Shown one piece after another: positions 11,367-23,295 of a stretch of DNA of 64,000 bases; within the stretch, counting starts at the first letter, position 1; every line of letters starts with the position of its first letter. Source of the stretch: Arctopsyche grandis (lineage: Eukaryota; Arthropoda; Insecta; Trichoptera; Hydropsychidae); NCBI RefSeq assembly GCF_051622035.1, contig NC_135357.1:20016256-20080255 (forward strand), in the 5' to 3' direction. The notes beneath the pieces were generated by a model. The model was not told the origin of the DNA. It ran no database searches and was given only the letters and a program-made list of their open reading frames with translations. A program made the translations under genes and the position numbers.

Positions 11367-14262
11367 ACTTGTTCCCAAAAATCTATAATTATTATGAACC
11401 ACAGGGTTTATATTTTTAGATTTTTGCGAGTCATAGTGGTATAAGTGATTTTATTTTTAAATTTGTGAGATAAATAATTATTGTATTTGATACTTTTCAT
11501 ATCAGAAGTATTTTATTATGTAGGGACTATGTTGATATTTATTTTTGTAATTTTATAATAAAAATCCTCAAAAATATACACAAATATTTAATTATCTCCC
11601 TTTCATATTTTTGTCGCTTGTACCAGTCTGGTTTTCAGGCCGTCAATTTTTGTATCAATGTGATGAAAATAAAAAAAAATCAAAATTTCAAAATGTTGTG
11701 ACAACGTCATCAAAAATGTTGTGACAATGATTCTTTCCACGCCCGAACATATTTAGCTGAAAATTTATATTTGTATTCTTTTTGTACTAACATAGAGTTG
11801 ATAAGGTTTTGGTCGGAATTCGTAAGCTGGAAGTAGAAATTTAGGCTTGTGTAAGTTTTCCTACATTTGTGTTTAATTTGTATTGAAAATGCTCATAGCC
11901 GGAATTTGTGAACGTGTATGTATGTACATACATACATACATATGTTCGATTATCGAATTTTGTTTTTTATTCTTCATATATTCCTCAAATACATAGATAA
12001 AGTCGTAGGTTGGTCACATCCCAATTTTTTATATAAAGTAAATGTAATTGGAGTTTTTTTATATTATGTGTATTGTTTCGATGAATAATTACTAGACGGT
12101 ACAAACTTTTTGTAAAAAACGAATCAATGAATCAAAGCGATGTTTTTTACTTTATTTAATTACATTTTCGGATGTGTGTGCTGAAGTAACCGTCTGGGAT
12201 TGGAAGCACTAACACATATGTATGTACATCACGATCAAATATGTTTAATTTTGCTTCAAATGGTTTTATGAAATCGAACATCCCGATTACTGCTTTAAAA
12301 TACCTTGCAATTTTTTATATTCCGATTCCTGTTTCAGTTCTGATTGCCGATTCCTGTTTCGGTTCCAATTCCCGATTTCTCTTTCAGTTCTGATTCCGAT
12401 TAATTATTATTATACGTATTGTAACTTTATGTATCAATTTGTTTCCGAAACCGCCCGTTGAAATTTTAACGGGTACAACAATAGTTCATTATATTCAAGG
12501 TTGTGAGGTCAATGACCAAGCGTTTGTTTATAATCGGGGTATGTATTATATTAGATTTCGTAAACTAAACATAACTGCTAAACCTTTCTATCCATTAAAT
12601 TGAAATACAGCTGCTTTACAGTTGTCTTCGACCTAACACATAAATTATAGCATTTTATTTAGCAAAGCTTTGAACCATTGTTTTCCATATTAAACACTTA
12701 AATATGTATATTAAATTAATTATATTTTAAAGTAATTTGTAAAAAATTACATGACCAAATATTTGCGTTTATCTCTCGACTAAAACCATCTTCACGAATG
12801 TGTTCATATAAGAATAAGTACATACATACATATGTATATATAATATGTGCATATGACCAATTATTTCGATTTCGATTCCGATTTCTATTCCGATATCCGA
12901 TTCCGATTTCAATTCTGATTCCCGAATCCAATTCTAGATTCCGATTTCAATTCCGATTCCCAATTCCTATTTCAGCTTCGATTTCAACTTCGGTTTTGAT
13001 TATTTTATTATTTTTTTTATTGAATAATTTAATATGGAATAACCAGTGGCGGATCAAGTTAATGGGGGGCCCCAGGCGCGTTTTAAATTTGACGCGTCTA
13101 CTTCAGTAAAAAAAATGCTATCATCGTTTTTTACCATGCTTTTCACTATATGGTTTTTCATTAGGATTTATAAAACCATATATTTTTATTTATTTACTAT
13201 GTACTTGAAACACTAACAATTTTTGGAATAAAAATATGTGCTTTCTATTTTTTTGGCTTACTAAAGTACTGTGGACAATGATAATAATTTGTAAATTGTA
13301 AATTTTGGTAGCAAAGGCCCATTTCATATCATTCATTGAAAACTTTGGAACTAGCGCGACTATGTTTTACTAAACTAGTCTAAAGTACAGTATCAATGCA
13401 GAATATGAATTCAATCAAATTTATCGTCTTTGATACTAGTTTTATAGTAAAAATTTATAAACCGTTTTGCATGTCACGTTCTCCAACTGATTTATCAGAA
13501 AATAATATTTATATTTCTTTTTTTGTTGAGTTTTCTTCTTCGAAAAATTCCTTTCACATAGTGAATTTATTACGTGAATAAATAATTACGTATAGTTATT
13601 GGTTATTAGCTACATTTACTAACGTACATATATGATGTTATTAAATTGTGAATATTAATACATATATCAATTATTAACTAAAAAGATAATTATGAATATA
13701 AAAAAACCTAAACTTACCGGATTGTTATACGGTTTTCAATTTAATTACATATAATTGATAGGTTGTGATCAATTATTTTTTTATTTAATTTAACTGATAA
13801 ATGGTAGCCAAAAATAATCATGTTAAATATTAAGTCTCTCATTCAATCCTTCTTATCATATGTACTTATTATGATTCTTATTATATATGATTCTTTTTAT
13901 ATGTACATATATGCACAATATTTCGTAAAAGTAGACATGGAATATAGAAATGTATAATTTCACAAAAACTCCTAACAATATTTTACAATTGTAAAATACA
14001 TACATATGCATAGACATATACGAGTATATGTATGTAGTTAAACAAACCTTAAAGGACCTATTAATTTATTTCATTATACTGAATTTTTTATATCATGAAA
14101 ATTAGATAAACTCGCTAATTTAGTTCAGGATTGGGAAAAATTAGTTGGAAATTTTGCTATTATAGTATTCGTTATAGCGTAATTCAACTGTTTGTATGCA
14201 TGTATGCATCCATTTAAAATAAGTATATGAAAATTAAAAAAATTAAAAAAATTTCATTTTCA
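11367..14262. other. Intergenic, AT-rich; simple repeats only
   Basis: Contains an R2 copy (11853-11938) and GATTCCGATTTC-type degenerate minisatellites at about 12310-12410 and 12860-12995 that resemble Helitron interiors. No convincing coding region and no signal-peptide exon for gene 1 was found on the minus strand. Confidence 0.5.
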
Positions 14263-14268
14263 TTTATT
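14263..14268 (-). terminator. Polyadenylation signal of silk-like gene 2
   Basis: AATAAA on the minus strand, about 70 bp after the stop codon (14340-14342). Confidence 0.6.
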
Positions 14269-14339
14269 TAGATCAAACTACAATCGGTAGTTTTAAATTA
14301 ACGAAAAATCTTACACAAAAAAATATTATTGGAATTTAA

Positions 14340-17300
14340 TTATTTTCCTCCCTTTTTACATCCACATTTCTTCGCAGAAGTGGCACTGCTACTGCTGGCG
14401 CTACTGGCTGAGCTACCATTTTCGTGACTTCCATTTTTACCGCTTGAACTTGCACTGCTTGAACTACTAGAACTGGAACTGTTTTCATGTGAGTTGTTTG
14501 AATTGCTTGAGCTACTACTGCTGCTACTTGCGGCGGAGCTGCTTTCTGAACTGCCGCTTCCATTTCCTCCCTTTTTTCCTCCTTTACAACCTTTTCCTCC
14601 TTTTCCTCCTTTTCCTCCTTCGTGGGAACCATGGCTTACGGAGCTTGAACTTGCGCTACTTGCACTACTGGAACTGTTTTCATGTGAGTTATTTGAATTG
14701 CTTGAGCTACTACTGCTGCTACTTGCGGCGGAGCTGCTTTCTGAACTGCCGCTTCCATTTCCTCCCTTTCTTCCTCCTTTACAACCTTTTCCTCCTTTTC
14801 CTCCTTTTCCTCCTTTTCCTCCTTCGTGGGAACCATGGCTTACGGAGCTTGAACTTGCGCTACTTGCACTACTGGAACTGTTTTCATGTGAGTTGTTTGA
14901 ATTGCTTGAGCTACTGCTGCTGCTACTTGCAGCGGAGCTGCTTTCTGAACTGCCGCTTCCATTTCCTCCCTGTCTTCCTCCTTTTCCACCTTTACCTCCC
15001 TTTCCTCCTTTTCCACCTTCGTGGGAGCCATGGTTTACGGAGCTTGAACTTGCGCTACTTGAACTACTGGAACCGTTTTCATGTGAGTTGTTTGAAGTAC
15101 TTGAGCTACTGCTGCTGCTGGAACTGCTTGCTGCAGATCCGTGTTCCTTACTTCCACTTTCATGACTTCCCCCTTTTCCTCCTTTTCCACCTTTACATCT
15201 CTTTCCTCCTTTTCCGCCTTTTCCGCCTTCGTGGGAACCGCTTCCACCTTCATGGCTTCCTTTCTTGCCTCCTTTGCCGCCTTTTCCTCCTTTTCCGCCT
15301 TCGTGGGAACCGCTTCCACCTTCATGGCTTCCTTTCTTGCCGCCTTTTCCTCCCTTTCCTCCCTTTCCTCCTTTTCCACCTTTTCCTCCTTCGTGGGAAC
15401 CGCTTTCATTTGAGCCATGGGTAACCGTGGTGGAACTTGCACTGCTAGCACTGCTACTGGAACTTCCTTCCTTTGAGCCGTTTGAAGTACTACTAGCACT
15501 GCTAGCACTACTTGCAGTGGATACTACTTCATGACTTCCCCCTTTTCCTCCTTTTCCACCTTTACATCTCTTTCCTCCTTTTCCGCCTTTTCCGCCTTCG
15601 TGGGAACCGCTTCCACCTTCATGGCTTCCCTTCTTGCCTCCTTTGCCGCCTTTTCCTCCTTTTCCGCCTTCGTGGGAACCGCTTCCACCTTCATGGCTTC
15701 CCTTCTTGCCTCCTTTGCCGCCTTTTCCTCCCTTTCCTCCCTTTCCTCCCTTTCCTCCTTTTCCCCCTATTCCTCCTTCGTGGGAACCGCTTTCATTTGA
15801 GCCATGGGTAACCGTGGTGGAACTTGCACTGCTAGCACTGCTACTGGAACTTCCTTCCTTTGAGCCGTTTGAAGTACTACTAGCACTGCTAGCACTACTT
15901 GCAGTGGATACTACTTCATGACTTCCTTTTTTATTTTTTTTACCTCCTTTTCTATTGCCACGCATTTTCTTGATTTTTTTCCCTCCTTTTTTACCGTGCT
16001 TACCCTTTTCTCCGGATTCGTGGGATTCACTGCTTGAGCTTTCATCGGAATCCTTTATAATGATAGTTGTAGTTGTTGCAGCACCACTTGAACTGGCCGC
16101 GCCTGGGCCACCTGGACCCCCTGGAGAACCTGCATTAGATGCAGAAGCAGCTCCTGTTTCAGTAATAATCATGATTTCTTCGCTACTATCATCATCGTCT
16201 TTTTTCCCTTTTCCGTTTTTTGGGTGTTTTTTATGTTTCTTTCCGCCTTTTTTACCGTGCTTACCCTTTTCTCCGGATTCGTGGGATTCGCTGCTTGAGC
16301 TTTCATCGGAATCCTTTATAATGATAGTTGTAGTTGTTGCAGCACCACTTGAACTAGCCGCGCCTGGGCCACCTGGACCCCCTGGACCACCTGGAGAACC
16401 TGCACTAGATGCAGAAGCAGCTCCTGTTTCAGTAATAATTATGATTTCTTCGCTACTATCATCATCGTCTTTTTTCCCTTTTCCATTTTTTGGGTGTTTT
16501 TTATGTTTCTTTCCACCTTTTTTACCGTGCTTACCCTTTTCTCCGGATTCATGGGATTCGCTGCTTGAGCTTTCATCGGAATCCTTTATAATGATAGTTG
16601 TAGTTGTTCCAGCACCACTTGAACTAGCCGCGCCTGGGCCACCTGGACCACCTGGAGAACCTGCACTAGATGCAGAAGCAGCTCCTGTTTCAGTAATAAT
16701 TATGATTTCCTCGCTACTACTATCATCGCCTTTTTTCCCTTTTTTTGGTTGTTTCTTACGGGGTTTTTTGTTTTTTTTGTGTTCATCGGATTCACTGCTC
16801 GAACTATTTTTTGGATGATGCTTTTTTGGATGATACTTTTTTGGATGATGCTTTCCTGGAGTGCCCTCAATAGAAATGCTTATGGAAATTGAGATTGACT
16901 CCGAGGAACTGTCACTTGAAGTCGAATGTTTGTGTCTGTGACAACGACATGCTTTTTGCCATCCATAGTTTCCATGTCGACATCTTTTATGTCCAGGAAC
17001 CCATTCACGAGATGGTCCATCACTGCTGGAATTGCTGTCACTATCTTCATTCAACAGATACAAAAGCCTTAGGAATCGCCTCTTCCAATAAGATCCTCTG
17101 TTATCATTGATTGGTTTCATTTTCTTTGGCTTCCATCGACCCAAGCCAGTTTCGTCGCTATCACTCTCACTCAAACTGATATCGATTTTAATATGATTTG
17201 GACCCTGTCTGCCTGGTTTACCTGGCCTCTTGTGTTTTTCTATCGATATTGAAATTGATTCCGAAAAAGATTCAGAATAGGAGTGTGAAATTGACTCTGA

Positions 17301-17932
17301 CAATGACTCTGAAATGTGTTTAGATTCTGTTGGTTTCTTTGGGGGATTTTTCTTTGGGGGATATTTCTTTGGGGGATCTTTCTTTGGAGGACTTTTCTTT
17401 GGTGGATCTTTCTTTGGGGGATCTTTCTTTGGGGGATCTTTCTTTGGAGGATCTTTCTTTGGTGGTTCAGGCTTATTAGGTTTTCCTTTGCCTCCGCACT
17501 TATGACCACAGGGTCCTGGATGTTGTTTTGAATTATGCCCTGAGTGTCCACCACAGGGATGAGGCTTACCGCCTCCACCTGTATGAGCACATGCTCCACC
17601 GGCGTGAGCAGCTGCTCCACAACCACCACCGCCTGCTTTGGCGCACGCGTGAGCACCACCACCACCCGGGTGCCCTTTGCCACCGCCACCGCCACACGCC
17701 AACGGGTTGGCTCGTACGATCGCCTTAAAATATACAAAGTGATCTTGTCAATATTTATACTATAAAAATCTACATATGTATTATATTACTATTGCTAAAA
17801 TTAAATACAGCAATCGAAAGCAAGTAATTCCTAAAGTAGACGAGATACCGCGTGACAGAACTCTCGAAGTGTCTAAGGGAATCTCGAAAGCATGTGTACA
17901 TACATATGTACATGTATAAATACGAATATATA

Positions 17933-18031
<99 letters not shown>

Positions 18032-19845
18032 AGAACCGTACGAGCCTGATTGAAAGTGAGACGATGGGCGGTTTTCGAAAGCAATTTGGTAACTAGGCTT
18101 TATTACATTTATTAAATAATAATAAAGCTTTCACGCTATACAGCTATTGCATAGCATTGAACATTTCGCTGAAACCGTTGTATAAATATCAAACCGAATA
18201 AAAGTATTTTCCACGACGATTGAACAAATACATTGTTCAAAGTCATCACGACGGTTGATTGATTAAGCACTTCAAATATGTTTGGGTACGATCATAAATA
18301 CAGATGTCCATTTCGTAAAATACGTGGCAGATATACATATGTATGTACATATGTATGTACATATGTATGTATTTATATTTAGTAAAAGTGTCACACTCAT
18401 AAAGATTAATCATACCAAAGTGATTTTCCCATCCTGTCAAATCAAATCTAACCTATTTTGATTTTGTAATCGTACAGCAAATGCCAATCAGTCCATTTAT
18501 TGCATCAAAATTTAAACTTCAAATTTAACAAATTATATTGAATTTGAGATAATTAAATTTAAATTCTATTAAATATCCCTGATTTTTCACAATACAATTT
18601 TTTACATAAATACATACAAACATCGAATGACTTTCTATATTTTATTTTTCCCAAATCCACTATTATGTGATAATCAATTTATTAATATTGACTAATTTTT
18701 TTTTTATTCAGCCCATTGACACATATGTACACCATGTTATGTGCTAATCTTCAAAAATATATGAATATACGATTTTATCTCACATAATATCATAACTTCG
18801 TGCATTGTACATACATATACATATGTACATAGAATAATACAAAAATTAGTGATTTTGTATGCACATATCCTATCCGCAATCCTTATTTCATGGAATAAAA
18901 TCGGATTTTTTGAATATTAGTTCAACTACACCGTCCTGAAGATGAAGACGGATGTTTTACACGTATTTGAGGCATAATATTTATGTAGGTATCACATAAA
19001 TCGGTATTGATTAAAATGAGTAGGTTAAAAAGATTTTATCGGTTTATTTTATATTATAAATATGTGCGTTAAAGTTAATAAATTAATGGACATAATATTA
19101 TTTATTTATACCGATGAATTTATAAAATTATTGTAATGACTTTAAAGTTAAATTCCAGTATTATTATATAGTATATAATCTGGAGGTTCTATAATGAAGT
19201 TTTCAAAAAATAATAATGATAAGCGTTTAAAAAAGCATTTATTAATTTAATTAAAACTTTTTCATGTTGTGTTTTTATTTTTATTTTTACCAAAATTAAT
19301 TGTCTTTATCATCGAAAATTTTCTTTGTCGTTAATTTAATATTCAGCTTTTCATAAAAACAAGTAAAGATATAAGTAAAATTAGTTGTTGGATATCTTTT
19401 AAGCGTCTATAGGGTGAATAATGAATATTCTATAAACATTTGGACTCGTACATATGTATATGTATATTCTTGTATTATTATGCATTACTATTGATTTATT
19501 TAAATATGTGCAGATGTAGAATTTGTATAAAATCTTTCAGTTAAAATCTATTCTTTAAAATATCTTTCTTTAAATCATTTAAATATTTACATATTTTCCG
19601 TTTATATTCTAAGTCCAAGATAGGATGAAATTCAGTTTCAGTAGAAACTAATTATATTACTTAATTGCGCTCTAATAGTGAAAAATGCTCGATTCGTGTT
19701 AAAAAGCTCGTCTTTTGTTAGAATGAATTACATGCTTCGTGATTATAAAACTGATTTTATTAAAGTGTTTAATAACGATAGCAAATATTTAACTTACAAC
19801 AAATGCGACTAATAAGAAAAGCGTGAAAACTTTCCAGTTCGCCAT
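14340..19845 (-). CDS. Silk/sericin-like secreted repeat protein, two exons, complete (1,143 codons)
   Basis: Coding exons 19798-19845 and 17723-14340. Exon 1 encodes [16 protein letters not shown] and ends at a GTAAGT donor. Exon 2 starts A-I-V-R-A-N-P-L-A in phase 0, so a signal peptide is completed across the 2.07-kb intron, with cleavage expected after A-I-V-R-A. Mature parts in order: Gly/His/Cys-rich head; P-P-K-K-D repeats; Ser-X runs ending S-I-S-I-E; short collagen-like G-P-P text; the conserved [10 protein letters not shown]...C-R-C-H domain; S-I-S-I-S-I-S-I-E and K-K-Y-H-P runs; three modules of about 95 residues pairing E-E-I-I-I-I and T-T-T-T-I-I-I with G-G-P-G-G-P and Lys blocks; G-G-K-G-G-K and S-H-E-G-G repeats with Ser runs; tail [10 protein letters not shown]. 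An adhesive silk role is inferred, with no database match available. Confidence 0.85.
14343..15935 (-). repeat. Internal repeats of silk-like gene 2, C-terminal half
   Basis: Tandem modules: three to four copies of a Ser/Asn/His-Glu plus G-G-K module (about 200 bp each, 14400-15030), then two near-identical copies of a roughly 370-bp module (about 15165-15530 and 15535-15935) encoding V-S-T-A-S-S-A-S-S and S-H-E-G-G-K runs. Recent unequal exchange is likely. Confidence 0.8.
15960..16790 (-). repeat. Three Ile/Gly-Pro/Lys modules of silk-like gene 2
   Basis: Three repeats of about 280 bp. Each encodes an acidic Ser patch, [10 protein letters not shown], a G-S-P-G-G-P-G-G-P turn, [12 protein letters not shown], then a Lys/Gly/His block. 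They differ mainly in the number of G-G-P units. Confidence 0.85.
16925..17105 (-). other. Conserved basic/aromatic domain of silk-like gene 2
   Basis: Encodes [19 protein letters not shown], a spacer with further Cys and His, then [11 protein letters not shown]. It matches gene 1 at 3065-3235. Confidence 0.8.
17335..17470 (-). repeat. 15-bp repeat encoding P-P-K-K-D
   Basis: About ten units in the N-terminal part of silk-like gene 2, with D replaced by S, Y or N in some units. It gives a dense Lys/Pro block next to the Ser/Glu-rich block. Confidence 0.85.
17936..18029. repeat. TA dinucleotide microsatellite
   Basis: Roughly 90 bp of uninterrupted (TA)n inside the intron of silk-like gene 2. 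Confidence 0.95.
18060..19790. other. Remainder of the silk-like gene 2 intron
   Basis: AT-rich, with acatatgtatgtac simple repeats near 18335-18372. No coding signal. Confidence 0.6.
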
Positions 19846-19920
19846 GGTCGGTTCGGTAGGGAAATCTCCCTGATTTCCTTTTCGTTTGGTGAGGGTTTAG
19901 TCCTTATAGGTAGTTTTCCT

Positions 19921-19936
19921 TCTTGGTGCACCAAGA
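19921..19936. promoter_or_regulatory. 16-bp perfect palindrome in the 5' leader of silk-like gene 2
   Basis: tcttggtgcaccaaga is identical to its reverse complement. It lies 13-28 nt after the predicted start site, so it could form a hairpin in the mRNA leader or bind a dimeric factor. Function is not known. Confidence 0.6.
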
Positions 19937-19945
19937 TTGGACTAA

Positions 19946-19980
19946 GACTGAATATTGCCATCTAACCATATATATTTATA
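19946..19980 (-). promoter_or_regulatory. TATA box plus initiator of silk-like gene 2
   Basis: On the minus strand TATAAATA (19973-19980) is followed by TCAGTC (19946-19951), an insect-type initiator. The A of the initiator, at 19949, is 31 nt from the first T of the TATA box. That gives a 5' leader of about 104 nt before the ATG at 19845. Confidence 0.75.
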
Positions 19981-20353
19981 GTAAATTTTCATACCAGCAC
20001 AACACCAACCTGTGTGCACACACAAATACAGAAAATGTGTTTGCGATAGATTGATTTATGGCCATTTTTACCATATTTGTAGTATTGGCAATGTTAATGT
20101 TTTAAAATGTAAATATCAACGATATTTCACCAATAAAAAATCCATATACATACATACATACATATGTAGTTCAATGAAAAGCTTTGGTTTTATAATATTT
20201 ATTTAATAATGAAATAGATGAAGTACAATAATTGAATAGTTTTAATTGTTAATACATAATAGCAAGTAATTTAAGCACAATATTCAACTACAAATTAAGA
20301 GTTAATAACTAGTTGTAACTTTAATTCGATTAAAATTTATATGTACATATGTA

Positions 20354-21433
20354 TAGAGGTTGTGATTTCTCGACTTTTTTTGATTCTCGAGATTCGAGAA
20401 TCTCCTTTTCTTGGAATATTTGAATCTCGAGATATGAGAATCTTATTTTCTCGAAATATTTGAATCTCGAGAATTCGAGATTTTCTTTTTTTGTTTCTCG
20501 AGATTCTCGAGAATTCTCGAGAAAGTATAATTTTTTTTTAATATAGTGAATTGATTTTTTTAGCATATAAACTTGACAACATACAAAAATCAAAAGGACA
20601 CAAACACTACATATGTATATTATATCAGGGGTTTACAACTTTATTAAAGACATGACGAAAAAAAGATATAGAGAGATACAATAGAACATTGAATAGAAAA
20701 AAAAGTACGAAAAGAAAATAAAAATATACAAAAGTAATTTAAAATAGTAAAAATAACAATATGTAAAAAATAATTTTATAAAATTCCCAGTGTTACTACC
20801 CGGCTTTGCCCGTGTTATTGTTACCGGACAAATAATAAAAACGTAACTATAAATTGATTAATATCTAAGGAATAAATAAATAATAAATCAAAAATCTTTG
20901 TTTAATGTGTGTTAAGTGGGGTCATATTGTCAGTGAAAATATATTTTCACTAGCGCTTTAGTGATATCATAACCGAATACTTTCGCACTAGTGACTAGTA
21001 CCTACATGCACATACATATGTATATGTAACTTAAAAATGGTGTGATTTCGTTGTAACATGTGTATATGTACATACTTATATGATGACTGAATAATAACTT
21101 ACCGAACAAATAATAAAAATACTGACCATCTATACATATTACAATACTTTACAAAATTATTTACGAGTTAACAAGTGTACAAATCAGTCAGTTTATTGAA
21201 CAAAAACATGTAGTGATAAATTAAGAATATTCTCGATATTTTCGAGATTCTAATAAAAAATTTCTCGAGATACGAGAATCTCGAATTTTCATAATAAAAT
21301 ATTCTCGAGGAATGAGAATCTCGAAATTTTACAATAAAATATTCTCGAGAAACGAGAATTAAAATTTCTCGAGAAACGAGAATCAAAATTTCTCGAGAAA
21401 TCTCGAGACAAGATTTCTCGATCACAACCTCTA
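20354..21433. mobile_element. Non-autonomous hAT-type element with CTCGAG-rich ends
   Basis: Terminal inverted repeats TAGAGGTTGTGAT and ATCACAACCTCTA are flanked by a perfect 8-bp duplication catatgta (20346-20353 and 21434-21441). About 180-230 bp at each end consist of degenerate tctcgagattcgagaatct repeats. No transposase frame is visible. Confidence 0.8.
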
Positions 21434-21441
21434 CATATGTA

Positions 21442-22260
21442 TACATATATATGCCATTAAATTTGGTATATAATCGATTTCCTTTTTAAAAAAAACACTA
21501 GTATGTGGAAGGCCGTCACAATAAAAGTATTGTAAATGTAGAAATATGTATGTTTTATTAAACATAAAATATAAAATATCATTTTAGTATAAATGGATAA
21601 AATAGTATTTTGCCTTGAATTTTATTTATGATGTATGTATGTAGCACAGAAAATTATATTTGGAAAATAAAAACAATTTGGACGTGACCAACCCAAGACT
21701 TAATCTATGTATTTCAGGAATAAAAGAAGTATAAAAAAGAAAATTCAATGATGAAACACACGTACACACATATGTATGTACTATTTCACGCATACCAGCT
21801 ATGAGCGCAAATGTAAGGAAACTTACAAGACAAAAGTTCATTTTCCAATTGTCAGATTTATTTCATTTTTCTTTTTATTTATTACTTTACATTATTTTAA
21901 ATATTATAAATATTAAATTTCAAGAAAATAAAAATTAATTAAATAATATTTTAAAAATATTACTACTTCCGGTTTACGAATTCTAACGAAACCCTTATCA
22001 ACTCTAAGTTAGTACATACTATATGTAGAATAAAAATATAAATTGATGCGTTCAGTGATGTTGCAAAAATCATGTGGTTACAACATTAACTTTTCTAATT
22101 GGGAAAAATACCACTTCCGGTTGATTAAATTCTATGATTTCTTTTTTTTTCGTAACATTAATACAAGGATTATACTTGAATTTTCTCGTGAAGAGCACAC
22201 ATATTTAAACGGTCGAAAAAATAGTGGAAGAAAAATCGAACATAAGTGAACTGCAACTTC
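21442..22260. other. No gene; reversed R2 copy
   Basis: Contains the reversed R2 copy (about 21765-21842). The rest is AT-rich. Confidence 0.4.
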
Positions 22261-22640
22261 CGGATGACGAGTGTTCACCAAATTTTATATATGACTTTTT
22301 ATTTAGCTGAAACTTCTAGTTTCTAGATATGAAATTTTAATCCAATGCATCAAAAGGTTTCTGAGAACTGAATCCAAAAACTTACCTACCTAAAAGAGGA
22401 GGTTCCATTTCCGATGAATCGTTCCAATTCCGATAAATCAAAGTTTTTTCTTAATAGGACTAACGGTGCTCAAAAAATCCCCGAAATACACAGAAACACA
22501 TACTAAGTCACAGAGATACACATACACACACAGACACACACACACACACACAAAGACAGTAAGAGATATTCTTCACTCAGGTCATCAAATCAAGTAAATA
22601 CATACATATATACATATGTATGTATGTACGTACATACATA
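22261..22640. repeat. Dispersed repeat fragment with CA and GTAC simple repeats
   Basis: 22290-22500 resembles 5560-5990 (caaaaggtttctgag, actaacggtgctcaaaaaat). It is followed by a CA-rich tract and acatacatatgtatg repeats. Confidence 0.5.
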
Positions 22641-23295
22641 TATAAAGTAATAAAAATGCGCTAATTATAATAATTACCAATGAAAAGTAGAATGATATTT
22701 ACATGGAATGTGGAATGCTATTTACATGAAGTGGAATAATATTTACATGTAAATTTTCCAACTAACATACATATGTATGTGTGTGGTTTCACACAATAGA
22801 AAATTTCATAAAACACCATTAAATTTTTAACTTGCAGATTCAAAAAAATATGCTAATATCGTTACCCTAATTAACAATTCTATTGCCAATTGGCCGATTA
22901 TTGCAATGTGTTCAAACATGAAGAGGACAGACATCTGAATAATATTCTATCAAAATTAATCAATAATATTTACTAGCCGATTTAATGAGTTACTTACGTT
23001 GAATTATATACATATTACACATATAATAATACGATTTTATTAGTAAAATTAAAAATTATGATAAAACATAAAATGTTTTTGAAAACGAAATTTAGCATTG
23101 AAAAGTAATATTTGCACCTTCTTTTCATGCAGAAATCAATTGTGAAATTTAATTTGAATATTATAATTATTTAATACGATTTTGAACATTTTGCATGTCC
23201 ATACTATTGGTTCCATGACAAGACAACACACGCCAATTGAAAGCACGACAATTGAACACATAATTTTTGAATACGGCGAGAAGTTGACACAGTGA

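Noticed and set aside
13731..13740. GTAAG-type donor on the minus strand as the leader exon of silk-like gene 1
   Set aside because: The upstream sequence has no Met followed by an uninterrupted hydrophobic stretch; frames hit stops.
14489..16818. Plus-strand frames of 223-311 codons opposite silk-like gene 2
   Set aside because: Mirror images of Gly/Lys/Ser codons (Pro/Phe/Leu-rich). The minus strand has signal peptide, promoter, splice sites and polyadenylation signal.
17700..17702. TTG as a translation start for silk-like gene 2
   Set aside because: It is the Leu codon of P-L-A, seven codons into exon 2. The true Met is in exon 1 at 19845.
20791..20830. Additional Helitron terminus (tactacccggctttgcccg)
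   Set aside because: Lacks CTAG next to the hairpin-like motif and lies inside a hAT element. Not enough evidence.
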